A stretch of 38,009 bases of DNA from Clostridium sp. (GCA_012523755.1 JAAYTO010000209.1:1-38009); one strand, 5' to 3'; positions 8,278 through 17,739 are shown, counted from the stretch's first letter. The notes: generated by a model from the letters alone, not told the origin. Numbers and translations are program-made.

Positions 8278-8367
8278 ATATTTGCATATTGATGTTTGCG
8301 GGGTGTATATTTTTCTTCACACCTAATAAATGCACCCGTGCTTATACCAAAACAGGGGGGTACTGGA

Positions 8368-9897
8368 GTGGAAGTACTAAGCAGAATGCTCATAAAGGAA
8401 AAAAGCTATAAAAATGTACCGGATTTAAAGATCGGTTCATTAGAACCCCATCCGGAAAAGGTACTTCAGTTTGGTGAAGGAAATTTTCTTCGGGGATTTG
8501 TCGATTGGATGTTTAACCGTTTAAACTCAAAGGGACTGTTTAATGGCAGTGTTGTTGTGGTTCAGCCTATAAAAAGTGGGCTTATAGATGTCATCAACGG
8601 CCAGGATGGCTTGTATACACTCTTGTTGAGAGGTATTCAAAACGGAACGGTTGTAAATAACAAGGAGATCATTACTGCCATTAGTCGGGGAATAGATTTA
8701 TATTCCGGTTTCGATGAATTTCTTCAATTGGCACAAAACCCGGAGCTAAGGGTAATTGTATCTAACACCACGGAAGCGGGGATTGGGTATAGTTCCACCG
8801 ATAAGCCGGATGATAGGCCGCCTGAATCATTTCCGGGGAAGCTTACAGTATTTTTATATCATAGATTCAAAGCCTTTGATGGTGATATAAATAAGGGGTT
8901 TATTATCATGCCTTGTGAATTGATTGATAGAAATGGGGACAATCTTAAAGAAATTGTTCTGAGGCTGGCAAGGGAGTGGGAATTGGGAAATTCCTTTGAA
9001 GAATGGATTGAAAAGGCCAATTATTTTATGAATACACTGGTGGACAGAATAGTAACTGGTTATCCCAAGGATGAAATAGAGAGTATTACCGAGATGCTAG
9101 GATACAAGGATAACCTTGTGGACACAGGAGAAATATTTCATCTGTGGGTGATTGAGGGGGATAAAAAGCTTGAAAAAGAGCTTCCGTTTAGGGAGGTCGG
9201 TCTCAATGTCATATGGACGGATGATATGGAGCAATACAGAACCCGAAAGGTAAGGATACTCAATGGAGCCCATACCATGACAGTGCTTGCGGCGTACCTT
9301 TATGGACTCAATACCGTCGAAGAATGCATTGATGATAAGATAATCAATGCTTATATGAAAAAGGGTATATTTGAGGAGATTATTCCTACCCTTAGTCTTT
9401 CGGAAAAGGAACTGAAGCAATATGCAAAAGATGTGTTAGAAAGATTTTCCAATCCCTTTATTAAGCATTATCTTCTGAGTATTTCGTTAAATTCGGTATC
9501 CAAGTTCAAAACCCGTGTACTTCCCTCTATTTTGGAGTATGTGAAAAGAAAGGGAAATCTGCCTCAGGTACTTACTTTTTCATTGGCTGCAATGTTTGCA
9601 TTTTACAAAGGGGAGTCAATAAAGGACGGTTCACTTATTGGAAAGAGAAACGGGAAGGAGTATAAAATAACGGATGCTCCGGACGTACTTAACACTTTTT
9701 TATATGAGTGGAACCGTTGGGACGGAACAAAAACAGACATGGAATTGATGTGTTCTAAACTTCTTTCCAGAGAAGATTGGTGGGGTTGTGATCTAAGCAT
9801 CGTGCCCGGATTATTAGATCAGGTATCGGATTACCTTTTTGGAATCACAGCTTATGGAATGGAAAAGATACTAAAAGATATGATGACAGGACGCTAA
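8368..9897 (+). CDS. uxaB: Tagaturonate reductase (altronate oxidoreductase)
   Basis: NAD-dependent enzyme of the mannitol dehydrogenase family that reduces tagaturonate to altronate in galacturonate breakdown; 509 residues from the chosen start (E. coli UxaB is about 483). Visible family features are VLQFGEGNFLRGFVDW near the N-terminus (nucleotide-binding region) and RKVRILNGAHTMTVLAAYL near residue 296, with the conserved Lys/Asn/His of this family's catalytic domain. The track starts at 8296, but GTG 8368 follows a GGGGGG ribosome site by seven bases and fits better. uxaA starts 27 bp after its stop. Close relatives include fructuronate reductase (UxuB); the neighbouring altronate dehydratase decides in favour of UxaB. 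Confidence 0.9.
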   Translation: MEVLSRMLIKEKSYKNVPDLKIGSLEPHPEKVLQFGEGNFLRGFVDWMFNRLNSKGLFNGSVVVVQPIKSGLIDVINGQDGLYTLLLRGIQNGTVVNNKEIITAISRGIDLYSGFDEFLQLAQNPELRVIVSNTTEAGIGYSSTDKPDDRPPESFPGKLTVFLYHRFKAFDGDINKGFIIMPCELIDRNGDNLKEIVLRLAREWELGNSFEEWIEKANYFMNTLVDRIVTGYPKDEIESITEMLGYKDNLVDTGEIFHLWVIEGDKKLEKELPFREVGLNVIWTDDMEQYRTRKVRILNGAHTMTVLAAYLYGLNTVEECIDDKIINAYMKKGIFEEIIPTLSLSEKELKQYAKDVLERFSNPFIKHYLLSISLNSVSKFKTRVLPSILEYVKRKGNLPQVLTFSLAAMFAFYKGESIKDGSLIGKRNGKEYKITDAPDVLNTFLYEWNRWDGTKTDMELMCSKLLSREDWWGCDLSIVPGLLDQVSDYLFGITAYGMEKILKDMMTGR

Positions 9898-9924
9898 ACC
9901 TAAAAGAAGGATGGAAGATATAAT

Positions 9925-11487
9925 ATGGATAACAAAAAGGTTATAGCATTAAAGATACACGAAGGGGATAATGTGGCGGTGGTGCTGGAGGATGTCAAAA
10001 GGGGACAGAGGGTGCAATGCGGTGATAGAGAGATTATAGCCAATAGTGGTATTGGTAGGGGTCACAAGATTGCACTGACGGATATAGATATGGGAGAAAA
10101 AGTTATAAAGTATAGTTTCCCGATAGGATATGCCATAGAAAACATATCGGAGGGGGAACATGTGCACATCCATAATACAAAAACCACGCTGGAAGGAATT
10201 GTTGAATACACATATAACCCTGCTGAGCCATCGTTAGAAAAACAATCGGAATCCATATCCAATGAATATATACAAATAAATTCCTCTGGTACCGATAACA
10301 ATTCCCGCAATTTGGAATCTACTTTTAATGGCTATGTACGAGCCGATGGCAGGGTAGGTATCCGCAACGAAATATGGATTGTCAATACTGTAGGATGTAT
10401 GAATAAGACTGCTGAAGTCCTTGCTCGTGAGGCAAGCACCAAGTATGCAGGAAAGACAGACGGAATATTTGCATATACCCATCCCTATGGTTGTTCACAG
10501 ATGGGAGAGGATGAGCAGAATACTCAAAAAATACTTGCCGGTTTGGTGAATCACCCAAATGCCGCAGGGGTGTTAGTACTGGGATTGGGTTGTGAAAATA
10601 ACAATATACCCGAATTCAAAAAGGTGTTGGGGCAGATTGACGAAGAACGGGTTCGCTTCCTTGTATCCCAGGATGTTGAGGATGAGATTGAGGAAGGATT
10701 AAAACTGATTGGAGAATTGGTAGAGTATGCACATTGGTTCAAAAGGCAGAAATGTCCTTCTTCGAAGTTAGTGGTTGGCCTTAAATGCGGCGGATCCGAT
10801 GCTTTTTCCGGAATAACAGCAAATCCATTGGTGGGAGCATTTTCGGACATCTTAACTTTACAGGGGGGTATTTCGATATTGACGGAGGTTCCGGAAATGT
10901 TTGGTGCTGAAACGCTGCTGATGAACAGGTGTGTAAACAGGGAAGTTTTTAATAAAACGGTGGCACTTATTAATAATTTTAAAGAGTATTACATAAAACA
11001 CGGTCAGGTGATTTATGAAAATCCCTCACCGGGAAATAAAAAGGGAGGAATTTCGACTCTTGAAGAAAAGTCCCTTGGTTGTACTCAAAAGGGCGGAACA
11101 GGAAGTCTTACCGATGTACTGGATTATGGTGAGCCTGCGACAATGCCTGGACTTAATCTTTTGAAGGGACCGGGAAATGATATTGTTGCCTCTACGGCAC
11201 TGACTGCCTCAGGTGCACATATGATATTGTTTACTACGGGCAGGGGTACACCGCTGGGGGCACCGGTTCCCACTGTTAAAATATCAACTAACACAGATCT
11301 TTACAGAAGGAAATCCGGGTGGATTGATTATAATGCGGGATCATTGATTGAGGGCGCGAAAATGGGAGAACTTAAAGAAGAATTTTGGCAATATGTAATG
11401 GCTATAGCATCGGGTGAAATCTTAACTAAGAATGAAATAAACGGTTATCGTGAAATAGCAATATTTAAAGATGGTGTCACATTGTAA
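9925..11487 (+). CDS. uxaA: Altronate dehydratase (SAF domain plus UxaA catalytic domain)
   Basis: 520 residues, full length for UxaA, which removes water from D-altronate to give 2-keto-3-deoxygluconate. An N-terminal SAF domain (GRGHKIALTDI) spans about 10-95, then a low-complexity linker, then the dehydratase domain from about 130 with RADGRVGIRNEIWIVNTVGC, LKCGGSDAFSGITANP and the diagnostic KSLGCTQKGGTGSLTDVL. In bacteria that split the enzyme these halves are separate genes; here they are fused. It lies 27 bp after uxaB and before kduI, so it belongs to the uronate operon. Confidence 0.95.
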   Translation: MDNKKVIALKIHEGDNVAVVLEDVKRGQRVQCGDREIIANSGIGRGHKIALTDIDMGEKVIKYSFPIGYAIENISEGEHVHIHNTKTTLEGIVEYTYNPAEPSLEKQSESISNEYIQINSSGTDNNSRNLESTFNGYVRADGRVGIRNEIWIVNTVGCMNKTAEVLAREASTKYAGKTDGIFAYTHPYGCSQMGEDEQNTQKILAGLVNHPNAAGVLVLGLGCENNNIPEFKKVLGQIDEERVRFLVSQDVEDEIEEGLKLIGELVEYAHWFKRQKCPSSKLVVGLKCGGSDAFSGITANPLVGAFSDILTLQGGISILTEVPEMFGAETLLMNRCVNREVFNKTVALINNFKEYYIKHGQVIYENPSPGNKKGGISTLEEKSLGCTQKGGTGSLTDVLDYGEPATMPGLNLLKGPGNDIVASTALTASGAHMILFTTGRGTPLGAPVPTVKISTNTDLYRRKSGWIDYNAGSLIEGAKMGELKEEFWQYVMAIASGEILTKNEINGYREIAIFKDGVTL

Positions 11488-11585
11488 AAAAATAGTTTCA
11501 TAGCACAAAATAAGACCTAAAGAAATAGAAGGGAAAAGATATATTTTTACCATTCTAAAATAATAAAGAAGAAGGAGAGATTTGA

Positions 11586-12413
11586 ATGGAGGTAAGGAAT
11601 GCGGCAAATCCAAAGGACGTAAAGAATTATGATACAACAAGGCTCAGGGAGGACTTTTTGATCCAAGGATTGTTTGTTCCGGGAGAGATCAAACTGGTTT
11701 ACAGCCAAGTTGATAGAATGATTACCGGCTCAGTGTGTCCGGTGGAACCTATTACTTTAGAAGCGGGAAAGGAACTGCGTTCGGATTATTTTCTTGAAAG
11801 AAGGGAAATGGGTATTATCAATATAGGTTCTAAAGGGTCTGTAACCGTTGATGGTACCGTGTATGAGCTGGATACTAAGGATGGTTTGTACATAGGGATG
11901 GGATCAAAGAATGTGGTTTTCTCCAGTGAAGACCCGGAAAACCCTGCAAAGTTTTATTTTAACAGTGCACCTGCACACAAGACATATCCAACGGAGAAAA
12001 TTGAAATAAGCAAGGCGGAACCGGCTAAGATGGGTTCACAGCTTGAGTCCAACCAGAGAACAATTTACAAATATATTCATCCACTGGGAGTCAAAAGCTG
12101 TCAGCTGGTTATGGGAATGACCATTTTAGAACCGGGCAGTGTGTGGAACAGCATGCCATGCCATACTCATGACCGCAGAATGGAGGTCTATCTGTACTTC
12201 AATATGCCGGAGGATGCTGTTATGTTCCACTTCATGGGGGAACCGAACGAGACAAGGCATATTGTTATGAGAAATGAGGAGGCGGTTATTTCCCCAAGTT
12301 GGTCTATACATACCGGCTGCGGTACGTCAAACTATACCTTTATATGGGGGATGGCCGGAGAAAATCAGGTGTTTTCGGATATGGATCATGTAGCGATGAA
12401 AGATATCAGATAA
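11586..12413 (+). CDS. kduI: 5-keto-4-deoxyuronate isomerase
   Basis: 275 residues, the usual KduI length. This zinc-dependent cupin isomerase converts 5-keto-4-deoxyuronate (from unsaturated galacturonate released by GH105-type enzymes) into 2,5-diketo-3-deoxygluconate. The metal site is visible in CHTHDRRMEVYLYF near residue 193 (His, His, Glu), and a later His lies in PSWSIHTGCG. The ATG follows GAAGGAGAG with good spacing. It is separated from uxaA by 98 bp that hold no obvious terminator, and kduD begins 12 bp after its stop. It links the GH105 hydrolase to the common KDG pool. Confidence 0.95.
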   Translation: MEVRNAANPKDVKNYDTTRLREDFLIQGLFVPGEIKLVYSQVDRMITGSVCPVEPITLEAGKELRSDYFLERREMGIINIGSKGSVTVDGTVYELDTKDGLYIGMGSKNVVFSSEDPENPAKFYFNSAPAHKTYPTEKIEISKAEPAKMGSQLESNQRTIYKYIHPLGVKSCQLVMGMTILEPGSVWNSMPCHTHDRRMEVYLYFNMPEDAVMFHFMGEPNETRHIVMRNEEAVISPSWSIHTGCGTSNYTFIWGMAGENQVFSDMDHVAMKDIR

Positions 12414-12425
12414 GGGAGGAAAAAG

Positions 12426-13187
12426 ATGGTTCTGGATAAATTTAAGCTTGACGGTAAGGTTGCAATAGTAACGGGAGCAAACACAGGGCTTGGCAAGGGT
12501 ATGGCTCTTGGACTTGCAGAAGCCGGGGCTGATATTGTCGGAGTGGGTCATTCAAGTGTGCCGGATATAAAGGGAGAAGTTGAAGCAATGGGAAGAAGAT
12601 TTCTCGGCTTGAAAGCAGAACTTGCGGGTATTGAGCCTGTTTCGGATATTGTAGAAAGTACAATTGAAGCCTTTGGAAAGATTGATATACTGGTAAATAA
12701 TGCAGGAACCATTAGAAGAGAGGATGCCATCAATTTTTCTGAGAAGGACTGGGATGATGTGATGAATGTCAATCTTAAGTCTCTGTTCTTCTTGAGTCAG
12801 GCTGTAGCGAGACAATATATAAAACAGGGAACTGGGGGAAAAATCATTAATATTGCTTCCATGCTGTCTTTTCAGGGAGGGATTCGTGTACCGTCATACA
12901 CAGCCAGCAAGAGCGGTGTTATGGGTGTGACAAGATTGATGGCCAATGAATGGGCAAAATATAAAATCAATGCCAATGCTATTGCACCCGGTTACATGAT
13001 AACCAACAATACGCAAGCGTTGCGTGAAGATAAAGAAAGAAATGCCGCCATTTTAGAACGCATTCCCGCAGGAAGATGGGGATTACCGGAAGACCTTAAG
13101 GGGACAGTGGTTTTTCTTGCATCGGATGCATCGGAGTATGTGCACGGATATACGATCGCGGTAGATGGCGGATGGCTTGCAAGGTAG
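12426..13187 (+). CDS. kduD: 2-dehydro-3-deoxy-D-gluconate 5-dehydrogenase (SDR family)
   Basis: Classical short-chain dehydrogenase of 253 residues that reduces 2,5-diketo-3-deoxygluconate to 2-keto-3-deoxygluconate. The cofactor glycine motif TGANTGLGKG is at 16-25, NNAG near 90, and the catalytic YTASK near 158-162 with the Ser upstream in NIASMLSF. The C-terminal HGYTIAVDGGWLAR matches the family. A GGGAGG ribosome site precedes the ATG, and it directly follows kduI. Sequence alone cannot separate KduD from other gluconate-type SDRs; the kduI neighbour makes the assignment strong. Confidence 0.92.
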   Translation: MVLDKFKLDGKVAIVTGANTGLGKGMALGLAEAGADIVGVGHSSVPDIKGEVEAMGRRFLGLKAELAGIEPVSDIVESTIEAFGKIDILVNNAGTIRREDAINFSEKDWDDVMNVNLKSLFFLSQAVARQYIKQGTGGKIINIASMLSFQGGIRVPSYTASKSGVMGVTRLMANEWAKYKINANAIAPGYMITNNTQALREDKERNAAILERIPAGRWGLPEDLKGTVVFLASDASEYVHGYTIAVDGGWLAR

Positions 13188-13246
13188 CTACAATAGCGGT
13201 GTGCGTATTTTTTAAGTGAAAAAAATATAGAAAAAACACTAGTTTG

Positions 13247-13255
13247 TGGTATATT
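13247..13255 (+). promoter_or_regulatory. Putative extended -10 of the second AraC regulator gene
   Basis: TGGTATATT forms an extended -10 without a clear -35, about 70 bp before the chosen start. The promoter upstream of the sensor kinase has the related TGGTATAAT. Confidence 0.4.
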
Positions 13256-13323
13256 CTTTATTACATATGCTAAATGTACACGCAGCAGCCGGGGCAAGTA
13301 TATTGAGGGGGAGTGAATGTTCA

Positions 13324-14184
13324 TTGGAGCAAAAGTTCACAACAAGGCAATATATGATAAAGAGTGACTTTGAGTTTTTTCATAACAGAGATACGTCTCT
13401 TTTTGAGGTGGATTACCATAGCCATGATTTTTACGAAGTATATTTCTTTATATCGGGTTATGTGACTTACTATATTGAGGGGAAGGCATATAAGCTCAAG
13501 CCCGGTGATATTATTCTGGTGAACAATAAGGAGATACATAAGCTGGTTATTGGAGATGGTGCGTTGTATGAGCGTGTAGTAATATGGATTGATCCGGATT
13601 ATATCTCTAGACTTTGCACCGACAGTACAGACTTGTTTATGTGTTTTGAATACTCTTCTCAAAGAAAATATAACTTGCTCCGCCCCGATATTGAAAGTCT
13701 GTCATATTTGAGAAGTATTGTGACAAAGCTGGAAAAGGCTCACAATAGCATGGCGTTTGGCAGTGAGGTATTAAAAAATGTGTACCTGAACGAATTAATT
13801 GTGTACTTGAACAGGGCTTATCTCGAAACCTCCGAAGAAGAGATTGAAGCGGATATCGAAAACAATCCGCAAATTAGTGAAATCATCAGGTATATCAATT
13901 TGAATATTGATGAGGAGCTTTCACTGGATAAGCTTGCTACAAATTTTTTTATCAGTAAATATCATCTATTGCGTGAATTTAAAAAATGTACGGGATATAC
14001 CATTCATAATTATATTCAAAAGAAGCGGCTTATAATGGCAAGAGTTCTACTTAAGGAGGGCTCTAAGATAATGGATGCAGCAATGAATTGCGGTTTTGGT
14101 AATTATTCTAGCTTTAGCCGTGCCTTTAAAAAGGAGTACGGTATGTCTCCAAGGGAGTTTTGCAGTAGTGTTAGCGGAGAATAA
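13324..14184 (+). CDS. AraC-family transcriptional regulator (cupin plus HTH)
   Basis: 286 residues from TTG 13324. An N-terminal cupin (VDYHSHDFYEVYFFISGYV, LKPGDIILVNNKEIHKL) is followed by two helix-turn-helices (LSLDKLATNFFISKYHLLREF and the end signature MSPREF). TTG 13324 is chosen because it lies about ten bases after GGGGGAG and keeps the KFTTRQYMIKSDFEFF segment, typical of this subfamily's N-terminus. A second ATG at 13317 in another frame is nearer the ribosome site but gives only 16 codons; ATG 13354 is a fallback start. It sits between kduD and eda and probably controls the KDG branch. Confidence 0.87.
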   Translation: MEQKFTTRQYMIKSDFEFFHNRDTSLFEVDYHSHDFYEVYFFISGYVTYYIEGKAYKLKPGDIILVNNKEIHKLVIGDGALYERVVIWIDPDYISRLCTDSTDLFMCFEYSSQRKYNLLRPDIESLSYLRSIVTKLEKAHNSMAFGSEVLKNVYLNELIVYLNRAYLETSEEEIEADIENNPQISEIIRYINLNIDEELSLDKLATNFFISKYHLLREFKKCTGYTIHNYIQKKRLIMARVLLKEGSKIMDAAMNCGFGNYSSFSRAFKKEYGMSPREFCSSVSGE

Positions 14185-14243
14185 ATGAAAATATTACTTT
14201 AAGAGACATATAATTTACGAGTTTTTTATCGGGAGTGAATTTA

Positions 14244-14888
14244 ATGGACAAAAGTGAAGTAATACAAAGAATTTGTCAGTGTGGAGTGGTAGCGGTAGTA
14301 AGAGCAGAAAATGAACAAATGGCGATGAAAATTGCAGGTGCATGTGTAGAAGCCGGAATTGCCGGAATCGAAGTTACCTACACTGTTCCCGGGGCAACAG
14401 ATGTTATAAAAGCATTATCCGAGACATATAGTAACGGCGAGATTATTATTGGTGCGGGAACTGTTTTGGATCCGGAAACTGCTAGAACAGCAATTCTTGC
14501 CGGTGCCAGCTTTGTGGTCAGTCCTTGCCTTAACACTGGGGTTGTAGAGATGTGTAACAGGTATCAGATAGCCTGTATGCCTGGGGCTATGACCATTAAA
14601 GAAGTGGTGGAATGTATGCAGGCGGGGGCGGATATTATAAAAGTTTTCCCGGGAGAGCTTTTTGGACCGGCATTTATTAAGGCAATAAAAGGACCGATTC
14701 CCTATGCAAAGTTGATGCCTACCGGAGGAGTTAGCTTGGAAAATGTAGATGCGTGGATTAAAGCCGGGTGTGTTGCGGTCGGGGTTGGAGGGAATCTGAC
14801 CGCTGGAGCAAAAAAAGGTGATTATCAGTCTATTTCGGATATAGGCAGAAAGTTTGTTGAAAAGGTAAAGGAAGCCCGGAGAAAGTAA
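14244..14888 (+). CDS. eda: KDPG/KHG aldolase
   Basis: Class I aldolase of 214 residues that splits 2-keto-3-deoxy-6-phosphogluconate into pyruvate and glyceraldehyde-3-phosphate, the last step of both uronate branches. E43 in GIEVTYT and the Schiff-base K133 in DIIKVFPGE are present, with GAGTVLDPE and VVSPCLN also matching. The track starts at GTG 14235; ATG 14244 is better placed, eight bases after GGGAG. A TATAAT at 14209-14214 may give eda-kdgK their own promoter. kdgK follows 32 bp after the stop, so kinase and aldolase are co-expressed. Confidence 0.94.
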   Translation: MDKSEVIQRICQCGVVAVVRAENEQMAMKIAGACVEAGIAGIEVTYTVPGATDVIKALSETYSNGEIIIGAGTVLDPETARTAILAGASFVVSPCLNTGVVEMCNRYQIACMPGAMTIKEVVECMQAGADIIKVFPGELFGPAFIKAIKGPIPYAKLMPTGGVSLENVDAWIKAGCVAVGVGGNLTAGAKKGDYQSISDIGRKFVEKVKEARRK

Positions 14889-14920
14889 CACATATCTTCA
14901 ATAATTAAGGAGGGGTAACA

Positions 14921-16021
14921 GTGTCCGTTTTAAATGTGAAAGATAAAGGAAGCTGCAAATATGATTGTATTTCATTGGGGGAGGTTATGCTTAGGTTCGA
15001 CCCCGGTGATGTCAGAATTAAAAATGCAAGGGAGTTTAAGGTGTGGGAAGGCGGTGGAGAATACAATGTATCCCGGGGACTTAGGAAATGTTTTGGACAA
15101 AACACCGCTGTGGTAACTGCACTTGCAGACAATGACATTGGCAGGCTTGTGGAAGACCTGATGATGCAAGGTGGTGTGGATGTTTCCTTGGTTAAATGGG
15201 TACCTTATGACGGAATTGGACGTATGGTTCGTAATGGATTCAATTTCACTGAAAAAGGTTTCGGTATCCGTGGTGCGTTGGGGGTCTCTGACCGCGGTAA
15301 TACTGCTGCTTCCCAGCTTAAAAAGGGAGATATTGATTGGGAATATATCCTTGGTACATTGGGTTCCCGTTGGTTCCATACGGGAGGTATATTTGCAGCA
15401 CTTTCCGATACGACACCGGAAGTAGTTGTGGAAGCAGTTAAGACTGCTAAGAAGTATGGAACAATTGTGTCCTATGATCTAAACTACAGACCGTCATTGT
15501 GGAATAGTATCGGCAGCAAGTCCCGGGCACAAGAGGTGAATCGTGAGATTGCTCCTTATGTCGACGTAATGATTGGAAATGAAGAAGACTTTACCGCTTG
15601 TCTTGGCTTTGAAGTTGAAGGAAACGATGAAAATCTAAAAGAACTAAATCTGAGCGGATATAAAAAAATGATAAATGAGGTAGTGAAAACCTATCCAAAC
15701 TTTAAGGTTGTAGCAACAACCCTTCGTGCAGTAAAAACAGCCACTGTAAATGATTGGAGTGCAATTTGCTGGGCAGATGGACAAATATATAAGGCTAATG
15801 CGTATGATGATCTTGAAATATATGACCGTGTTGGGGGCGGCGATAGCTTTGCCTCAGGGCTAATATATGGCTTAATGACTACAGGTGACCTGCTGAAGGC
15901 AGTTAACTATGGTGCAGCCCATGGTGCCCTTGCAATGACAACACCGGGTGATACGTCCATGGCAAGCCTGAAAGAGGTTGAAGGAGTTATGAAGGGTGCA
16001 GGTGCAAGGGTTCAAAGATAG
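14921..16021 (+). CDS. kdgK: 2-keto-3-deoxygluconate kinase (pfkB family)
   Basis: 366-residue ribokinase/PfkB-family sugar kinase starting at GTG 14921 after AAGGAGGGG. N-terminal substrate-binding region GGEYNVSRGL, middle DLNYRPSLW, and C-terminal DRVGGGDSFASGLIYG near 302-317 with the catalytic Asp and anion hole. It is somewhat longer than many KdgK proteins. Placed directly after eda and downstream of all KDG-forming genes, it most likely phosphorylates KDG to KDPG. PfkB kinases are hard to assign by motif, so the substrate rests mainly on context. A strong terminator follows. Confidence 0.9.
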   Translation: MSVLNVKDKGSCKYDCISLGEVMLRFDPGDVRIKNAREFKVWEGGGEYNVSRGLRKCFGQNTAVVTALADNDIGRLVEDLMMQGGVDVSLVKWVPYDGIGRMVRNGFNFTEKGFGIRGALGVSDRGNTAASQLKKGDIDWEYILGTLGSRWFHTGGIFAALSDTTPEVVVEAVKTAKKYGTIVSYDLNYRPSLWNSIGSKSRAQEVNREIAPYVDVMIGNEEDFTACLGFEVEGNDENLKELNLSGYKKMINEVVKTYPNFKVVATTLRAVKTATVNDWSAICWADGQIYKANAYDDLEIYDRVGGGDSFASGLIYGLMTTGDLLKAVNYGAAHGALAMTTPGDTSMASLKEVEGVMKGAGARVQR

Positions 16022-16045
16022 AGAGTTAATATTTGATTATACGAA

Positions 16046-16090
16046 GTCATAAAAACTCAGGGGGTATAAATCACCTGAGTTTTTTATGAC
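16046..16090 (+). terminator. Terminator after kdgK
   Basis: A long hairpin pairs GTCATAAAAACTCAGG (16046-16061) with CCTGAGTTTTTTATGAC (16074-16090), with one extra T in the right arm. The T run follows the GC-rich inner stem. Confidence 0.8.
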
Positions 16091-16100
16091 TCAAAGAAAT

Positions 16101-16277
16101 TTAAAACAAGATCGAAAACCCGGCAAGTGAATAACGGTGAAGAAAAGTGTTCCAGAAACTTAAGTTACGCAAGCAAAGAGCCTGTAAATACTCCGCGGGA
16201 TCGAGCAAAACTTGCTTCGCTTCATACAATGCTCTCCCTTTCGGTGTCGTATTAACATGCTCTACAACTTGCTTCAT
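16101..16277 (-). CDS. Small unrecognised ORF, possibly a gene remnant (58 aa)
   Basis: A minus-strand ATG frame of 58 codons, just too short for the supplied track. Its first half (VNTTPKGRALYEAKQVLLDP then AEYLQALC) looks like a real amphipathic helical protein, while the last part (FWNTFLHRYSLAGFSILF) is hydrophobic and out of character. No good ribosome site is next to the ATG and a stop lies just upstream in frame. It fills most of the gap between the kdgK terminator and uxaC. It may be the surviving middle of a decayed gene with a frameshifted tail. The family is not recognised. Confidence 0.35.
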   Translation of the reverse strand: MKQVVEHVNTTPKGRALYEAKQVLLDPAEYLQALCLRNLSFWNTFLHRYSLAGFSILF

Positions 16278-16335
16278 GATGTTTTTTCACATTTTTCCTC
16301 GATCAAATAATATACGCCCACCGAAAAGGGGTGTA

Positions 16336-17739
16336 TTAAGTGAATGTAAAGTAGCGGACTGCATTGTTGTAACAAATGTCCTGAACCATTTTTCCTAGAA
16401 GCTTCATGTCCTTTGGGGCTTCCCCATCTTCTACCCAGATTCCAATCATGTTGCACAGTATGCGGCGAAAGTATTCATGCCGGGTATATGAAAGGAAACT
16501 CCTTGAATCCGTAATCATGCCGACAAAGTTGCTTAGAAGACCAAGGTTGGCAAGAGAAGTGAGATGCTTTTGCATACCATCCTTTTGGTCGTTGAACCAC
16601 CAAGCGGAGCCCAGCTGGATTTTTCCGGGTACACAATTGCCTTGAAAACAGCCCATTATTGTTGCAAGTACATCGTTATCCGATGCGTTTAAGCTGTATA
16701 AAATGGTTTTTGGAAGCTCATCGATTTCATCCAGAGCATCTAAAAATTTTGCAAGGGGTTGTGCATGGTTCCAGTCACCTATGGCATCAAAGCCTGTATC
16801 TGGGCCGAGAAGACGCATCATTTTACTGTTGCAATTTCTCATGGTTCCAAGATGCAGCTGCATTGTCCAGCCCAATTTAGAATACTGTCTTGCAAGGAAG
16901 AGCATTACTACAGTTTTATATTTTTCGGCTTCATAAGAATCCGGTATCTGACCTGATAATGCTTTTTGAAATATTTCTGATGCCTCCTTATCGGTGCTTT
17001 CCCTATAAATCATAGGATCCATAGCGTGGTCAGAAATTCTGCAGCCTGCATTGTTGAAAAACTCAATACGATCTAAAAGAGCTGCTTTCAAGTTCTCTAT
17101 ATCCTTGATATCACGGTTTGTAACATGCTCGAGTTTATGAATCCAATCGGCAAATCCGGAAGATGTGATGTTTAAAGCCTTATCCGGACGAAATGTAGGT
17201 AGCACCTTCACATCAAAGTTTTCATCGGCTGATATGATCTTATGGTATTCTAGGGTGTCTGTCGGGTCATCGGTGGTGCAAAGCACACGTACATTGGATC
17301 TGCGAATTAGTGTTTTCGCTGAAAAATCTTCACTCTCGAGCATTTCATTGCATATGTTCCAAATCTCATTTGCAGTGTCCGGCGAAAGCAATTGTTCAAT
17401 TCCAAAATATCTCCTGAGTTCTAAATGTGTCCAGTGATATAGCGGATTTCCAACACAGCTGGGAATGGTTTGAGCCCATTTCATAAATTTATCCCTATCA
17501 CTTGCGTCTCCTGTAACATATTTTTCATCTATACCATTGCTTCTAATAGCTCTCCATTTGTAGTGATCGCCACCGAGCCAGAGTTTCGTAATATTTCTAT
17601 ATTTTTTGTCTTCGGCTATTTCGCCGGGATTGAGGTGACAGTGATAATCAAATATGGGCATTGGTTTTGCGTATTCGTGATAAAGCTCAACGGCGGTATC
17701 ATTTTGAAGTAAAAAATCTTCGTTTAAAAAAGGTTTCAT
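16336..17739 (-). CDS. uxaC: Glucuronate/galacturonate isomerase
   Basis: 467 residues, the usual length for uronate isomerase, an amidohydrolase-fold TIM barrel that converts D-galacturonate to tagaturonate and D-glucuronate to fructuronate. The metal-binding FDYHCHLNP gives H33 and H35; later family segments such as LHLGTMRNCN and TDSRSFLSYTRHEYFRRILC are present. The ATG follows GGAGAAATGATAT. It is the first enzyme of the galacturonate branch yet lies alone on the minus strand, convergent with kdgK and separate from uxaB-uxaA, so it must have its own promoter upstream of 17740. Confidence 0.95.
   Translation of the reverse strand: MKPFLNEDFLLQNDTAVELYHEYAKPMPIFDYHCHLNPGEIAEDKKYRNITKLWLGGDHYKWRAIRSNGIDEKYVTGDASDRDKFMKWAQTIPSCVGNPLYHWTHLELRRYFGIEQLLSPDTANEIWNICNEMLESEDFSAKTLIRRSNVRVLCTTDDPTDTLEYHKIISADENFDVKVLPTFRPDKALNITSSGFADWIHKLEHVTNRDIKDIENLKAALLDRIEFFNNAGCRISDHAMDPMIYRESTDKEASEIFQKALSGQIPDSYEAEKYKTVVMLFLARQYSKLGWTMQLHLGTMRNCNSKMMRLLGPDTGFDAIGDWNHAQPLAKFLDALDEIDELPKTILYSLNASDNDVLATIMGCFQGNCVPGKIQLGSAWWFNDQKDGMQKHLTSLANLGLLSNFVGMITDSRSFLSYTRHEYFRRILCNMIGIWVEDGEAPKDMKLLGKMVQDICYNNAVRYFTFT

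Noticed and set aside
16147-16398. 83-aa plus-strand ORF between kdgK and uxaC
   Set aside because: Cys/Phe-rich composition, overlap with the end of uxaC on the other strand, and a more protein-like minus-strand frame in the same place.
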